NCBI GenBank assembly: GCA_011525445.1
Contig: WTGE01000369.1
Location: 1-21,763 of the forward strand
Reading direction: 5' to 3'
From: Synechococcus sp. CO36386bin_37
Lineage (GTDB): Bacteria > Cyanobacteriota > Cyanobacteriia > PCC-6307 > Cyanobiaceae
Length of the DNA: 21,763 nucleotides
Both the position numbers and the translations under genes were made by a program. Below, one piece after another: positions 1 to 8,952 of the stretch. The first letter of the stretch is position 1; each line of letters starts with the position of its first letter. The notes beneath the pieces are model-generated. The model was not told the DNA's origin and did not search any database. It saw nothing but the letters and a program-made list of their open reading frames with translations.

Positions 1-1200
1 CAGTAGATCTTGACCGGTCAACAAACCGGTCACCACCTGGTCTTGCCCCCAATATGGGCTGGGAAGTCCATGAAGTTTCAGGGATACGCCCTCGACAGCA
101 TTGATCCTCTGAAGAGCAGGCTCTAGAGCCTCTTCAACCAGACGACCCACCACCCAACTACTTTTGATTGGTGTCTCAACATGCCCAGGAAGGTCGGTTG
201 TGGCCTCATCCAAAGAGGCCAAAAAAGCTCTGATGCTGCCTACCCCATTTTCCTGTTGAGGAAAATCCTCATAACTGATGCGAGGAGGTAGGGACTGGCC
301 AGCGATCAGATACCACTCATCAGAGAGCCACGCGAAGCGGCTCTTGAACCTGGCTTGAAACTCTCTCTGCAGAGGCTCGACTGAAGCAATCACTCGTCTT
401 GCATCAACTGGCGTGACAGCACGCAGGCCATCTGCTGGCCGAAAGCGGGTTAGCCCCACTGGTACCACCGCAACAGAGAGGACGGCTGGCCACTCCCCAC
501 CAGCAAACCGGGCCAAATCCTGGATGGTTTGCACCAGAGCGTCTCCATCGTTCTGATCAGGACAAACCACCACTTGGGCGTGGATTTGAAGCTCCCGCTC
601 AGCGAACCAGGACAGTTGCTGCAACAACAGACCAGCGCGCGGATTTTGCAGAAGGCTGGCACGCAGATTGGGTTCGGTGGCGTGCACCGAGACAAATAAC
701 GGTGACAAGCGCTGCTCTTCAATCCTCTGCCAATCGGAATCGCCGAGATTGGTCAGTGTGAGATAGGAACCGTAGAGAAAACTTAGGCGGTAATCATCGT
801 CTTTGAGGTAAAGACTGCTGCGGCGGCCAGGTGGTTGTTGATCGATGAAACAAAACGCACAGCGGTTGTTGCACTGACGTAATCCGTCGAATAACGCCTC
901 AGTGAACGCCAACCCCAAACCATCGTCTTCATCCTTTTCCAGTTCAACCTGATGCAACTCGCCAGCTGCATCACGAACCTCCAAATGCAACTGCTCATCA
1001 ACAATCAGATAGCGGTAATCAATGAGATCTCGCGGCCGAACACCATTGATGCTCAACAGCTGATCCCCGGGCTCAAAACCCAACTCCTCACCGATCGACC
1101 CGGGCTCTACCGATTCCACAACGGCAGGCAACGGCTGGCGGGATGTGGAATCGGGATCCAGTGCCGCAACAGCCACTCCAGCAGAAGGTTCATTCCACAC
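1..1200 (-). CDS. TIGR03279-type PDZ/radical SAM/DUF512 protein (C-terminus cut by window edge)
   Basis: An open frame runs from a GTG at 1200 off the left edge, giving 400 visible codons. The N-terminus looks like a PDZ-type fold, with VEPGSIGEELGFEPGD and LLSINGVRPRD at about residues 31-58. A radical SAM cysteine motif CNNRCAFC follows, with C110, C114 and C117 expected to hold a 4Fe-4S cluster. The rest matches my memory of the DUF512 C-terminal domain. This order is typical of the cyanobacterial family annotated as a putative FeS-containing oxidoreductase (TIGR03279), usually about 430-450 residues, so some 30-50 residues are missing. Its reaction is unknown. The start is bounded: an in-frame TAG lies two codons upstream (TAG CCA GTG). 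It lies 21 bases after the uppP stop, has no clear Shine-Dalgarno sequence, and is probably cotranscribed with uppP. Confidence 0.88.
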   Translation of the reverse strand, partial: MWNEPSAGVAVAALDPDSTSRQPLPAVVESVEPGSIGEELGFEPGDQLLSINGVRPRDLIDYRYLIVDEQLHLEVRDAAGELHQVELEKDEDDGLGLAFTEALFDGLRQCNNRCAFCFIDQQPPGRRSSLYLKDDDYRLSFLYGSYLTLTNLGDSDWQRIEEQRLSPLFVSVHATEPNLRASLLQNPRAGLLLQQLSWFAERELQIHAQVVVCPDQNDGDALVQTIQDLARFAGGEWPAVLSVAVVPVGLTRFRPADGLRAVTPVDARRVIASVEPLQREFQARFKSRFAWLSDEWYLIAGQSLPPRISYEDFPQQENGVGSIRAFLASLDEATTDLPGHVETPIKSSWVVGRLVEEALEPALQRINAVEGVSLKLHGLPSPYWGQDQVVTGLLTGQDLL

Positions 1201-1221
1201 TGGCTATTGGGGCAACTGTTG

Positions 1222-2073
1222 TCAGTTTGATGCCGAACCCGCCCACCAGACCAAAAGGGCAACACCGAACAGCAATCTGTACACAACAAAAATCCAGGTG
1301 CTGTTCTTTTGGAGGTACTTGATGAGCCAGTCGATGGCCAGCCAAGACACAACAGCTGCAGAAAGAATGCCCACAAGAATGGGCAGAACACCGCCCGCGC
1401 TGGGCTCTGAGACAACGTCTTTCAATTCGACCAAACCTGCAATCGTGATGGCCGGAATCCCAAGGAGAAATGAAAAGCGAGCTGCATCAGCACGCTCCCA
1501 TCCATCAAACAGAGCAGCTGTCAGCGTGCTGCCAGAACGAGACACACCAGGAATCAACGCCAGGACCTGAGCAAGACCGACCACCAATCCGTCGCGTCCC
1601 TCCACTTGATGGAGCTGTTTCAGTCGAGGGCCGAGTCTCTCTGCCAATCCGAGTAAGAGCGCCATCACGATGGAAACAACGGCGATAGCAGGAACACTTC
1701 GTAGGGGGGAGGTGGCATAACCAGCCCAAAACAACTTGATTCCCAAACCAGCAATCAAAATGGGGATAGTGCCAACGGCCATTGCAATCCCCAGCCGTGC
1801 ATCGGGTTCACGCCATTGCCCGCGGAGAAAAGCTCCACTGATGCCTTTCAATACAGCTGCAAGGTCGGCACGAAAATAAGCAATGACCGCAACAATGCTG
1901 CCCAGCTGAATCACAGCGATCACCGATACACCAGGGTCTCCCCACCCAGCAAGAACGGGAACAATTTTGAGATGGGCCGTACTGCTGATGGGCAGGAACT
2001 CCGTCAGCCCCTGAACAACCCCGAGCACGAAATCACGCCAACAGGCTTCCAGAAGTCCGGGATCTGTCGTCAA
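1222..2073 (-). CDS. uppP: undecaprenyl-diphosphatase UppP/BacA
   Basis: This 283-residue, multi-membrane-segment protein dephosphorylates undecaprenyl diphosphate to regenerate the lipid carrier for peptidoglycan and other envelope polymers. Both signature motifs are present: QGLTEFLPISSTAH at residues 21-34 (E25, S30, S31, H34) and the PGVSRSGST loop at 175-183 with the catalytic arginine R179. Length is normal for the family. The start codon is TTG; an in-frame TGA four codons upstream (TGA ACG AAA GCT TTG) rules out a longer form, and the protein already begins shortly before the first conserved motif. It is first in a minus-strand pair with the PDZ/radical SAM gene. The divergent neighbour encodes a DUF3120 protein. 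Confidence 0.95.
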   Translation of the reverse strand: MTTDPGLLEACWRDFVLGVVQGLTEFLPISSTAHLKIVPVLAGWGDPGVSVIAVIQLGSIVAVIAYFRADLAAVLKGISGAFLRGQWREPDARLGIAMAVGTIPILIAGLGIKLFWAGYATSPLRSVPAIAVVSIVMALLLGLAERLGPRLKQLHQVEGRDGLVVGLAQVLALIPGVSRSGSTLTAALFDGWERADAARFSFLLGIPAITIAGLVELKDVVSEPSAGGVLPILVGILSAAVVSWLAIDWLIKYLQKNSTWIFVVYRLLFGVALLVWWAGSASN

Positions 2074-2102
2074 AGCTTTCGTTCAGATCAGGCATTACGA
2101 CT

Positions 2103-2936
2103 ATGGGCCACGGAGCTCCAGGTCAGATCCCGAAGACAAGCTCAAATCTTCTAACCTTCCACAACTTCATTGATCCAGAGGTCTTTCTTTTGCTGAGTGG
2201 GCTTGTCCAGAGGCCGTTAACAGAGAAACAGACACTGGCTTGGACAAAGGCTCCACCAGCCCGTCTGCATCGCTCGTTGAGCTTTTGGGCTTCAGCGCTT
2301 GTTGTTCTGCCTGTGTTCCTGCAAGCACCCTGGGTTCGTTTTCACCCTTTTAGTTCCTGCCTGTTCACATCCGTCCTGCTAGCTGGCGGCATTGTTGCTG
2401 TCCATTTAGGCAATTCACCCTGGAAACAAGCTGGTGGTCTTCTGGTTGGCTTCAGTGGTAGTTGGTTCGCTGGAACTTTGTTTTGGGGTTGGTTGCGGAT
2501 GCATCCTGCTTTGCACCTTCCCGTTGAATCGATTGCAGTACCTCTCGCCTTGGGAGGTCTCAGAACGCGCTGGAGATTGGGCTGTTCTTTTTATTTGGCG
2601 TCCTTGCTCGGAACTGCCCTGACCGATGTCACCATGGCTTTGACCGGTGTGATGCCGTTCTGGCCAAAGGTTGTTCAGGTCTCACCAAATGAGGCTCCAT
2701 CGCTTCTTCACGAAGCGGCACAGATCGTTATTCAACCTGCTTCGTTGCTCATCCTCTGCTCAGCAGCAGGATTGATCATTTGGCTCACACGCCAGCTTTG
2801 GACTCGATCTCTCCAACCTTCCGATCATCAAGATGTTTGGAGAGTTAGTGCAGCTGTTCTCTCAACAACTCTCTTGATCGATGCTTTGTTCCTGACGCTC
2901 TCCCTTCTCGTTCCGACCCTCAGTGGTCTGATCTGA
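2103..2936 (+). CDS. DUF3120 family integral membrane protein
   Basis: The protein has up to 277 residues and several hydrophobic segments, roughly at residues 58-75, 81-100, 108-127, 158-180, 212-230 and 250-275. It matches my recollection of cyanobacterial DUF3120 proteins; no function is known. The start is uncertain. The ATG at 2103 gives an N-terminal stretch of about 55 polar residues and lies only 29 bases from the divergent uppP start. A TTG at 2190 preceded by GAGG about 8 bases upstream is an alternative, and the family core starts near residue 55. It lies 111 bases upstream of psbU on the same strand. Confidence is high that a gene is here, moderate for its start. Confidence 0.8.
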   Translation: MGHGAPGQIPKTSSNLLTFHNFIDPEVFLLLSGLVQRPLTEKQTLAWTKAPPARLHRSLSFWASALVVLPVFLQAPWVRFHPFSSCLFTSVLLAGGIVAVHLGNSPWKQAGGLLVGFSGSWFAGTLFWGWLRMHPALHLPVESIAVPLALGGLRTRWRLGCSFYLASLLGTALTDVTMALTGVMPFWPKVVQVSPNEAPSLLHEAAQIVIQPASLLILCSAAGLIIWLTRQLWTRSLQPSDHQDVWRVSAAVLSTTLLIDALFLTLSLLVPTLSGLI

Positions 2937-2987
2937 AACGAACTGCAAACGCCTTTGCCTGCTGAGGGAGGAAAAGCCGCCTGCACT

Positions 2988-2993
2988 TGTAAT
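2988..2993 (+). promoter_or_regulatory. candidate -10 element of psbU
   Basis: TGTAAT (5 of 6 matches to TATAAT) lies 54 bases before the psbU start codon in the 111-base gap after the DUF3120 gene. I see no convincing -35 box at the usual spacing. Inferred transcription start is near 3000. Confidence 0.3.
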
Positions 2994-3047
2994 CTTTCCG
3001 TACCGGCGCTGCCGGATATTCAGTTCCGAATCCCGACGGAGAGTTAG

Positions 3048-3425
3048 ATGAAGCGCCTGTTGTCCTGGTTGACGGGCTTGGTTGTGGCTGGTGGCCTCCT
3101 GATGGGCCTTCTTGCTCCACCCAACGTTTCTGCCGCTGAAATCAGAAATGTCGCAGACGACAAACTTGCCGAACGAGGCGACAAGGTTGATTTGAACAAC
3201 TCCTCTGTTCGTCGCTTTCAACAGTTTCCTGGGATGTACCCCACTTTTGCTGGGAAAATTGTCCTTGGAGGTCCTTACGACAGTGTCGATGACGTGCTGG
3301 AGCTCGACCTTTCAGATCGTCAGAAAGAGTTGTTCGAGAAATATCGCGATAATTTCGTGGTCACGGCTCCTTCGATCGCTCTCAACGAGGGCTTTGATCG
3401 CATCAACGACGGTCAATATCGTTGA
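3048..3425 (+). CDS. psbU: photosystem II 12 kDa extrinsic protein PsbU
   Basis: PsbU is a lumenal extrinsic subunit that stabilises the oxygen-evolving manganese cluster of photosystem II in cyanobacteria and red algae. The 125-residue precursor has a signal peptide: MKR, a hydrophobic core at about residues 8-24, and cleavage near VSA-AE at 29-30. The mature part carries the typical PsbU helix-hairpin-helix-like core, including DLNNSSVRRFQQFPGMYPT at 48-66, a segment with GPYDSVDDV at 75-83, and a C-terminal LFEKYRDNFVV at 95-105. Length is normal. A good Shine-Dalgarno sequence (GGAG) lies about 8-10 bases before the ATG. An intrinsic terminator follows directly, so psbU is probably expressed as its own unit. 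Confidence 0.97.
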   Translation: MKRLLSWLTGLVVAGGLLMGLLAPPNVSAAEIRNVADDKLAERGDKVDLNNSSVRRFQQFPGMYPTFAGKIVLGGPYDSVDDVLELDLSDRQKELFEKYRDNFVVTAPSIALNEGFDRINDGQYR

Positions 3426-3441
3426 TTTTGAATCAGGCTTG

Positions 3442-3467
3442 AACCGCCAGAACCACTGGCGGTTTTT
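3442..3467 (+). terminator. rho-independent terminator of psbU
   Basis: A perfect 9-bp stem (AACCGCCAG at 3442-3450 pairing with CTGGCGGTT at 3456-3464) with a 5-base loop is followed by a T run through 3467. It starts 17 bases after the psbU stop codon and ends 6 bases before the nadB ATG. It is the only clear intrinsic terminator I found in the window. Confidence 0.85.
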
Positions 3468-3473
3468 GCTCCC

Positions 3474-5156
3474 ATGAGATCCAACTCATCCTTTACCGAT
3501 CCAATTGCGCCTGGACCCTGGGATGTGATTGTGATTGGGGCCGGTGCAGCCGGACTCATGACTTGCCTGGAACTCCCGGGTGATCTTCAGGTTCTGCTTC
3601 TCAACCGCAACACCGGTCGACGATCTTCCAGTCGCTGGGCCCAAGGAGGAATCGCAGCCGTCACCCGTTCCAACGACAGCGCTGGAAGCCATGCAAAGGA
3701 CACAGTTCGTGCAGGTGCTGGTCTCTGTGACGGTGATGCTGTACGCCTTCTTGTCGACGAGGCTCCTCAGAGCGTAAGCAGACTCCAGGAGCTGGGCATG
3801 GAGTTTGATCGCAACGCAGACGGAACTCTCGCAACCACCCTGGAGGCAGCCCACAGTCATCGAAGGGTTCTCCACGTTCAGGATCGCACTGGCAAAGCCT
3901 TGGTGGAGGTTCTCAGAGAACGCGTTGATGCACGTCCAGGACTACAGCATCGACGCGGTGTCCGCGTCACCCAGCTCTGGGTCCGAAACAACCGTTGCTG
4001 TGGCGTCCAGGTTCTCGAAGGAGCATGTCTCCACTGGATTCCGGCACGGGCCGTGGTACTCGCCACTGGCGGCGGAGGGCATCTTTATGCCAACACAACC
4101 AATCCTGCCCAAGCTTGCGGAGAAGGTGTGGCACTGGCCTGGCAAGCAGGGGCTGCAATCGAAGACTTGGAATTTGTTCAGTTTCACCCCACAGCCCTGA
4201 AGTTGGACAATGCGCCTTGCTTTTTGATTTCTGAGGCCGTCCGTGGAGAAGGGGCGTTGCTCGTCGATGCCCTGGGGCAAAGCCCTGTCAGGGAGCTGAT
4301 TGGAAAGGACTTAGCGCCTCGCGATCAAGTCAGTCGGGCACTGGTGCGCCGCATGCAACTTCAGGGTGTTGACCATATGGGACTGGACCTCACTCCGATT
4401 GCAGCGCCTCAGTTACGACAGCGTTTCCCAACCATTCTGGAACGCTGCCACAGCTACGGCATCAACCCGGAAAAGCAGCCCATTCCGGTTGCTCCGGCAG
4501 CCCACTACTGGATGGGTGGTGTTGCCACCGACTTGCAAGCTGCAACAAGCCTTCCTGGCCTCTATGCCGTAGGGGAAGTGGCCTGCACAGGTCTCCATGG
4601 CGCGAATCGTCTGGCCAGCAACTCGTTGATGGAGTGCCTTGTTTTCGCCAGGCAATTACGTCACATCGATCTCGGGGGCTCTCCCATCTCTCCTTGGACC
4701 CCCATAACGGATCAGAAAGAGCCCGTACGACAAGTCAACTGCAATCGTGAAACCTTAAGCAAGCAAGATCTCACAAGAGCGATCCAATGGCTGCGTTCGC
4801 AATGCTGGAGTGTCGCAGGCGTGGACCGATCAGCCCATGGCATGCAAAACGTTTTGACAACACTGAGGCAGTTCACTCCCAATCTGGAGGCCATGTCTCC
4901 TCTGCAAATGATGCAACAACAGGACCCTGAGCAAAGTTGTCTGTTTGATGAAACCAGCCGGGAAGAGTTAAACCTGATGCTGGATCTGCTCCACCGACAA
5001 CAGTCCAGTGCGTTGTTATTGGAAGCCTGTCTGTTTCGCGAAGAGAGCCGCGGGGGACATTTCCGCAATGACACCCCGTCTTCCATGCCTCACTGGCGTT
5101 GCCACAGCCGCCAGGTCAAAGGTCAGCCCATCGGCACAAGAGCTGTGACCTCATGA
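3474..5156 (+). CDS. nadB: L-aspartate oxidase
   Basis: NadB oxidises L-aspartate to iminoaspartate using FAD, with oxygen or fumarate as acceptor. This is the first step of quinolinate and NAD synthesis with NadA. The 560-residue protein shows the N-terminal FAD-binding VIVIGAGAAGL, then SSRWAQGGIAAV, HSHRRVLHVQDRTGKAL, ATGGGGHLYANTTNP, EFVQFHPTAL, ISEAVRGEGALLV, the active-site region PVAPAAHYWMGGV, and the FAD-contacting GEVACTGLHGANRLASNSL. The C-terminal helical domain, with REESRGGHFRND, is complete. No Shine-Dalgarno sequence is visible before the ATG because the psbU terminator occupies that position, so expression must come from read-through, a promoter inside psbU, or a leaderless message. 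It converges on the VKOR gene with 16 bases between stop codons. Confidence 0.95.
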   Translation: MRSNSSFTDPIAPGPWDVIVIGAGAAGLMTCLELPGDLQVLLLNRNTGRRSSSRWAQGGIAAVTRSNDSAGSHAKDTVRAGAGLCDGDAVRLLVDEAPQSVSRLQELGMEFDRNADGTLATTLEAAHSHRRVLHVQDRTGKALVEVLRERVDARPGLQHRRGVRVTQLWVRNNRCCGVQVLEGACLHWIPARAVVLATGGGGHLYANTTNPAQACGEGVALAWQAGAAIEDLEFVQFHPTALKLDNAPCFLISEAVRGEGALLVDALGQSPVRELIGKDLAPRDQVSRALVRRMQLQGVDHMGLDLTPIAAPQLRQRFPTILERCHSYGINPEKQPIPVAPAAHYWMGGVATDLQAATSLPGLYAVGEVACTGLHGANRLASNSLMECLVFARQLRHIDLGGSPISPWTPITDQKEPVRQVNCNRETLSKQDLTRAIQWLRSQCWSVAGVDRSAHGMQNVLTTLRQFTPNLEAMSPLQMMQQQDPEQSCLFDETSREELNLMLDLLHRQQSSALLLEACLFREESRGGHFRNDTPSSMPHWRCHSRQVKGQPIGTRAVTS

Positions 5157-5172
5157 CCAGATCTTCAGACCT

Positions 5173-6114
5173 TTAGAAATCCGTAGGGCCCTTGTAACCG
5201 GAAAGACGGGCGAGGTCTGGAAGTTTTTTGACACCCGAGTCGAGTTCGCCATTGATCTCCCAGGTTGGAAATCCCTCGATACCCTTGCGCTGGCACAGCT
5301 CGGCTTCATTGTTCTGCCCTGTTGGAGCGCACTCAACAACTTTGAGCGTTTTCGCCGCTTCCTGACCGAACATCTCCTTTTGCTCATGGCAGTGCGGGCA
5401 CCAAAAGGCGCTGTACATCACAGCCCCTGAAGCGGTGAGGTGTTCCGCGAGAGAGAGTTTGGCTGGATTGCTCTCCGTCAGAACCGGGGGAGATGTCCCA
5501 GGTGCGGTAGCAACCGCATCAGGCCGTGCTGGATCCAGGACGGAAGCCCAAATCAGTCCGCCCAGCAAGACCGCCAATGCAAGCAGAAAACCACGAAACA
5601 GCAATTGTGACGGTTCATCCCATCCACCTCCCACCAAAGACAACACCAACAACAGAAAGGAGATAAGTGCCGAAAGAACACAGAAAAAGCAGAACGCCTG
5701 AATCTTGATCACCATCAGGCCGACTAAAACCAGGCTGAACACCGCCATGGCAAGCGAAACAGTGAACAGGCCCCACCAAGTGCGACGGGACAAATCAGTC
5801 TTGTTTTCTGACAACCCAGGCAGCAAGGGCACAACAGCCATCACAAGAACGGCGCAATAGGCGATCAGGCCAGCGAAAGAAAGTGGAATGCTGAACCCTT
5901 CACCCTGAAACAAAGTTCCCCATGGGCTGTTGAGAACTTTGTCGCAACCACCTGCACCGATTGGACACGTCAACGAGCCCAAAATCTGCCAACGTTCGAG
6001 AGTGATTGAACCCGTATCAATCACTCCGATCGTGGCCAGAACGGCCATGACAATTCGAACCCATTTCGAACCCTGGTCCTGCCGGCGTCGGCTGGTGAGA
6101 CGCGTAGTTGCCAT
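5173..6114 (-). CDS. VKOR-thioredoxin fusion (disulfide bond formation)
   Basis: This 313-residue protein joins a four- or five-helix vitamin K epoxide reductase domain to a C-terminal thioredoxin-like domain. The architecture is known from cyanobacteria, where it oxidises exported proteins and passes electrons to quinone, replacing DsbB plus DsbA. Numbered from the ATG at 6114, the loop cysteines are C50 and C57, the quinone-proximal pair is CFFC (C142, C145), and the thioredoxin active site is CPHC (C239, C242). A cis-proline candidate lies in EGFPTW. Two further cysteines (C262, C274) lie in the thioredoxin domain. A TTG lies one codon upstream (6117), but ATG is preferred. Likely substrates include lumenal and periplasmic cysteine proteins; two small exported candidates with paired cysteines lie in this window. 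Confidence 0.94.
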   Translation of the reverse strand: MATTRLTSRRRQDQGSKWVRIVMAVLATIGVIDTGSITLERWQILGSLTCPIGAGGCDKVLNSPWGTLFQGEGFSIPLSFAGLIAYCAVLVMAVVPLLPGLSENKTDLSRRTWWGLFTVSLAMAVFSLVLVGLMVIKIQAFCFFCVLSALISFLLLVLSLVGGGWDEPSQLLFRGFLLALAVLLGGLIWASVLDPARPDAVATAPGTSPPVLTESNPAKLSLAEHLTASGAVMYSAFWCPHCHEQKEMFGQEAAKTLKVVECAPTGQNNEAELCQRKGIEGFPTWEINGELDSGVKKLPDLARLSGYKGPTDF

Positions 6115-6174
6115 CAAGGCAGTTCAAATTCATTCCAATTTTGGCAGCTCAGCGTGAGTCTTCAGCGTCAACGA

Positions 6175-6180
6175 TGTAAT
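6175..6180 (+). promoter_or_regulatory. candidate -10 element of rimO
   Basis: TGTAAT lies in the 112-base divergent gap between the VKOR gene and rimO, 51 bases before the ATG at 6227. It is the same hexamer as the one proposed for psbU. No good -35 is visible at normal spacing. Confidence 0.25.
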
Positions 6181-6226
6181 CCCTCCCTGCCTCCGCTTCT
6201 AAAGTGAGAAATTGACGCGTCATGCG

Positions 6227-7624
6227 ATGGCCGTGGACTCCAGAACGGGCGGCAGCCTCTCGGAACGGCCCACGGTGGCTTTCGCTCATTTGGGCTGCGA
6301 GAAAAACCGCGTGGATACCGAGCACATGCTCGGTCTTCTTGCTGAGGCTGGTTACGGGGTAAGCAGCAATGAAGAGGATGCCAGTCTTGTGGTGGTGAAT
6401 ACGTGCAGCTTCATCCAAGACGCCCGCGAAGAATCCGTTCGCACTCTGGTAGGGCTGGCGGAGCAAGGGAAGGAACTGATCATTGCGGGGTGTCTGGCCC
6501 AGCATTTCAAGGATGAGCTACTGGAATCGATTCCAGAAGCAAAGGCAATCGTGGGAACCGGCGATTACCAGCACATCGTTGAAGTGCTGGAACAGGTTGA
6601 GGCTGGAGAACGCGTGAACCGCGTGAGTCCGACACCCACTTTTGTGGCGGATGAACATCTGCCGCGCCGCCGCACCACCGGGGAAGCCGTCGCTTACTTA
6701 AAAGTTGCCGAAGGGTGCGATTACCGCTGCGCGTTTTGCATCATTCCCCATCTTCGTGGGGATCAGCGCTCGAGATCCATTGAATCGATCGTGGCTGAGG
6801 CCCATCAACTGGCCGAACAAGGAGTGCAGGAATTGATCCTGATCAGTCAGATCACCACCAATTACGGCCTTGACCTCTACGGAAAGCCCCGCCTTGCGGA
6901 TCTGCTCCAAGCACTGGGGGAAGTAGAGATTCCCTGGATACGCGTGCATTACGCCTATCCCACAGGTTTGACCCCGGAAGTTTTAGCTGCCTATCGAGAT
7001 ATCCCCAATGTGTTGCCCTACCTCGATTTACCGCTTCAGCACAGCCATCCCGAAGTCTTGAAAGCGATGAATCGTCCCTGGCAAGCCGGTGTGAATGAAC
7101 GTTTACTGGATCAGATTCGCGACCAATTACCCGATGCAATCCTTCGTACGACCTTGATTGTTGGATTCCCCGGCGAAACAGAAGCCCAATTCGAACATCT
7201 GGCCGGTTTCTTAGAAAGGCAGCGTTTCGATCATGTTGGCGTTTTCACCTTTTCTCCTGAAGAGGGAACGGCCGCTGCAACACTTCCCTCTGCAGTTCCA
7301 GAAGAGATTGCTCTTGCTCGAAAAGACAAGTTGATGAGCCTGCAGCAACCCATCTCGGCATCTCTCAATGCCGGGTGGATTGGCCGAACTGTGGACGTAT
7401 TGGTCGAGCAACACAATCCATCCACCGGCGAGATGATCGGACGTTGCTCCAGGTTCGCGCCAGAAGTGGATGGTGAAGTACTGGTGCAACCTTCTGACAA
7501 CGGAATTCAGGTGAATCCCGGGACAATGGTGCCCGTTCTCATCACAGGGTCTGACATCTACGACCTCACCGGCCGAGTCGTGAGCGTTACGCAAATGGTT
7601 GCTTCAGTGCGCGGTGCAACGTGA
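6227..7624 (+). CDS. rimO: ribosomal protein S12 methylthiotransferase RimO
   Basis: RimO is a radical SAM enzyme that adds a methylthio group to the beta carbon of a conserved aspartate in ribosomal protein S12. Numbered from the ATG at 6227 (465 residues), the MTTase domain has its three auxiliary-cluster cysteines at C24 (LGCEKNRVD), C60 (NTCSF) and C89 (AGCLA). The radical SAM motif CDYRCAFC supplies C164, C168 and C171, followed by [17 protein letters not shown] domain forms roughly the last 65 residues. A TTG at 6212 would add five residues and has a weak GTGAG upstream, so the start is not settled. The stop overlaps the GTG of the downstream MFS gene, implying translational coupling. 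Confidence 0.95.
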   Translation: MAVDSRTGGSLSERPTVAFAHLGCEKNRVDTEHMLGLLAEAGYGVSSNEEDASLVVVNTCSFIQDAREESVRTLVGLAEQGKELIIAGCLAQHFKDELLESIPEAKAIVGTGDYQHIVEVLEQVEAGERVNRVSPTPTFVADEHLPRRRTTGEAVAYLKVAEGCDYRCAFCIIPHLRGDQRSRSIESIVAEAHQLAEQGVQELILISQITTNYGLDLYGKPRLADLLQALGEVEIPWIRVHYAYPTGLTPEVLAAYRDIPNVLPYLDLPLQHSHPEVLKAMNRPWQAGVNERLLDQIRDQLPDAILRTTLIVGFPGETEAQFEHLAGFLERQRFDHVGVFTFSPEEGTAAATLPSAVPEEIALARKDKLMSLQQPISASLNAGWIGRTVDVLVEQHNPSTGEMIGRCSRFAPEVDGEVLVQPSDNGIQVNPGTMVPVLITGSDIYDLTGRVVSVTQMVASVRGAT

Positions 7625-8850
7625 GCAGAAGCGTCAGCTGGCATCAACGGCAACGCACAATTTTCCTTTTGGCCTCAGGCCTCAGTACAGCTGGTTCGTT
7701 TGCTGGTCTGACCGCCAAGGGCTGGATTTTGATGAGCGGTACGGACAATGCAATGTTGCTCGCACTTCATTTTGCAGCGCTATCCCTGCCAACACTGCTC
7801 GTCAGCGGTCCAGCAGGTGTACGCACCGATCGAATCGGCTGCGAGCCCGTGCTCATTCAGGCGCAGTGGGCTCTGCTTGGAGCAGGGCTACTCGGAGCAC
7901 TTTCCATTCCACTCCTTGAGGGCACAGCGCAAGTTTCGATGCTTCTTGCCAGCACATTGCTGATGGGCGTTGCCAGTGCCTATGAACTGACTGCCCGCAA
8001 TAAATACTGCGCCTTGCTGGTGGAAGAACCAAGCCAATTGGCGCCCTACCTCACCAGCTTTTCTGTGGTTTTCAATGTAGGCAAGCTCGTGGGTCCACCT
8101 CTCGGAGGCTGGTTGGTGGCTTTGACTGGTCCAGCGACAGCACTCAGCGTCGATGCCCTCACTTACTTACTGCCGATTGCCAGCGTGATCTGGTTGTTGA
8201 AGCCCAACCAATCACTGGAGCAACGCAGCACCACCCAGCGTTCAGCCACTCTCCAGTCAGCCTGGAGAGAATGCGGGCCCATTCTTCGGCATGTGCTGAA
8301 GTTCACAGGCCTAATCTGCATCGTCGGGTTCTTTCACCCAGGTCTAGGACCACTCATTGCCGCCGACACGCTTGGACCAGACCCACGAGACCTTGGATTA
8401 TTCACCAGTGTTCTGGCAGCAGGGAGCATCGCCGGTGGAATCCTTTTGCAGCGCAACAGCCACAGCTTCAGCAGCAGGCCGAATCTGACCCTGGGATGTT
8501 TCGCATTGGTCACAGCTGCCGCACAACTGGGGATGGCGAGCACGAAGCTTGTTCCTGTTGTATTGCTGATGGTATGGCTCATCGGAGCTGGAACAGCCGG
8601 TGTATTGAGCAGTGCCAATTTGATCACCCAAGTGGGATCAAGACAGGTGCTAAGAGGTCGGATGGCCGGATTAAGCCAGATCGCTTTTTTAGGTGGCGGT
8701 GGCTTGAGCGGACTGATCGCAGCGCAGCTGACCATCACGTTCGGGCTTCAAGCCACGTTTGCAATCACCGGTGGAATTGGCCTGGTTCTTGCAATTTGGG
8801 AGATTTGTCGTCGCGGTGGCACGCGAATGAACCCAGTCAAATCAACTTGA
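7621..8850 (+). CDS. MFS transporter (MFS_3 / EntS-like)
   Basis: This is a 409-residue membrane protein with about 10-12 hydrophobic segments. The overall pattern, including a central [19 protein letters not shown] segment and a polar loop around residues 198-220, fits the MFS_3 group of exporters that includes the enterobactin exporter EntS. Substrate is unknown; nothing nearby suggests siderophore synthesis. The start is a GTG that overlaps the rimO stop by 4 bases (GTGA), and no in-frame ATG lies near it. The last 14 bases overlap the antisense petL-like gene. Family assignment is fairly safe; substrate is not predictable from sequence. Confidence 0.85.
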   Translation: MSRSVSWHQRQRTIFLLASGLSTAGSFAGLTAKGWILMSGTDNAMLLALHFAALSLPTLLVSGPAGVRTDRIGCEPVLIQAQWALLGAGLLGALSIPLLEGTAQVSMLLASTLLMGVASAYELTARNKYCALLVEEPSQLAPYLTSFSVVFNVGKLVGPPLGGWLVALTGPATALSVDALTYLLPIASVIWLLKPNQSLEQRSTTQRSATLQSAWRECGPILRHVLKFTGLICIVGFFHPGLGPLIAADTLGPDPRDLGLFTSVLAAGSIAGGILLQRNSHSFSSRPNLTLGCFALVTAAAQLGMASTKLVPVVLLMVWLIGAGTAGVLSSANLITQVGSRQVLRGRMAGLSQIAFLGGGGLSGLIAAQLTITFGLQATFAITGGIGLVLAIWEICRRGGTRMNPVKST

Positions 8851-8929
8851 TACCGCGAAGAAGAGCGGTGAACACAAATGCTGTCACCAAACCGGCACCC
8901 ACAAGACCCAAATAAATCACGACGCCCAT
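8837..8929 (-). CDS. petL: PetL-like cytochrome b6f complex subunit
   Basis: This is a 30-codon gene on the minus strand. It begins MGVVIYLGLVGAG, has a single hydrophobic helix, and ends in LLRGIKLI. PetL of cyanobacteria and chloroplasts is a 31-residue single-helix subunit near the edge of the b6f complex and commonly ends in a similar basic IKLI or IRLI tail. The match in size, helix position and tail is good, but the protein is too short for certainty. An in-frame ATG at 8950 would add seven residues (MLQSGSA), but the shorter form fits the family length. A -10-like hexamer at 8953-8958 would place the transcription start close to 8946. The 3' end overlaps the MFS gene on the other strand by 14 bases. 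Confidence 0.72.
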   Translation of the reverse strand: MGVVIYLGLVGAGLVTAFVFTALLRGIKLI

Positions 8930-8952
8930 AGCAGATCCAGATTGCAGCATCT

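Noticed and set aside
1145..1570. 141-codon plus-strand frame across the uppP and radical SAM junction
   Set aside because: It is antisense to two recognised genes and has no domain-like sequence.
3486..3875. 129-codon minus-strand frame inside nadB
   Set aside because: No protein-like pattern; fully antisense to the conserved FAD-binding part of nadB.
8930..8950. Longer petL start at ATG 8950 (adds MLQSGSA)
   Set aside because: It would exceed the normal PetL length and lies at or before the transcription start predicted from the -10 box at 8953-8958.
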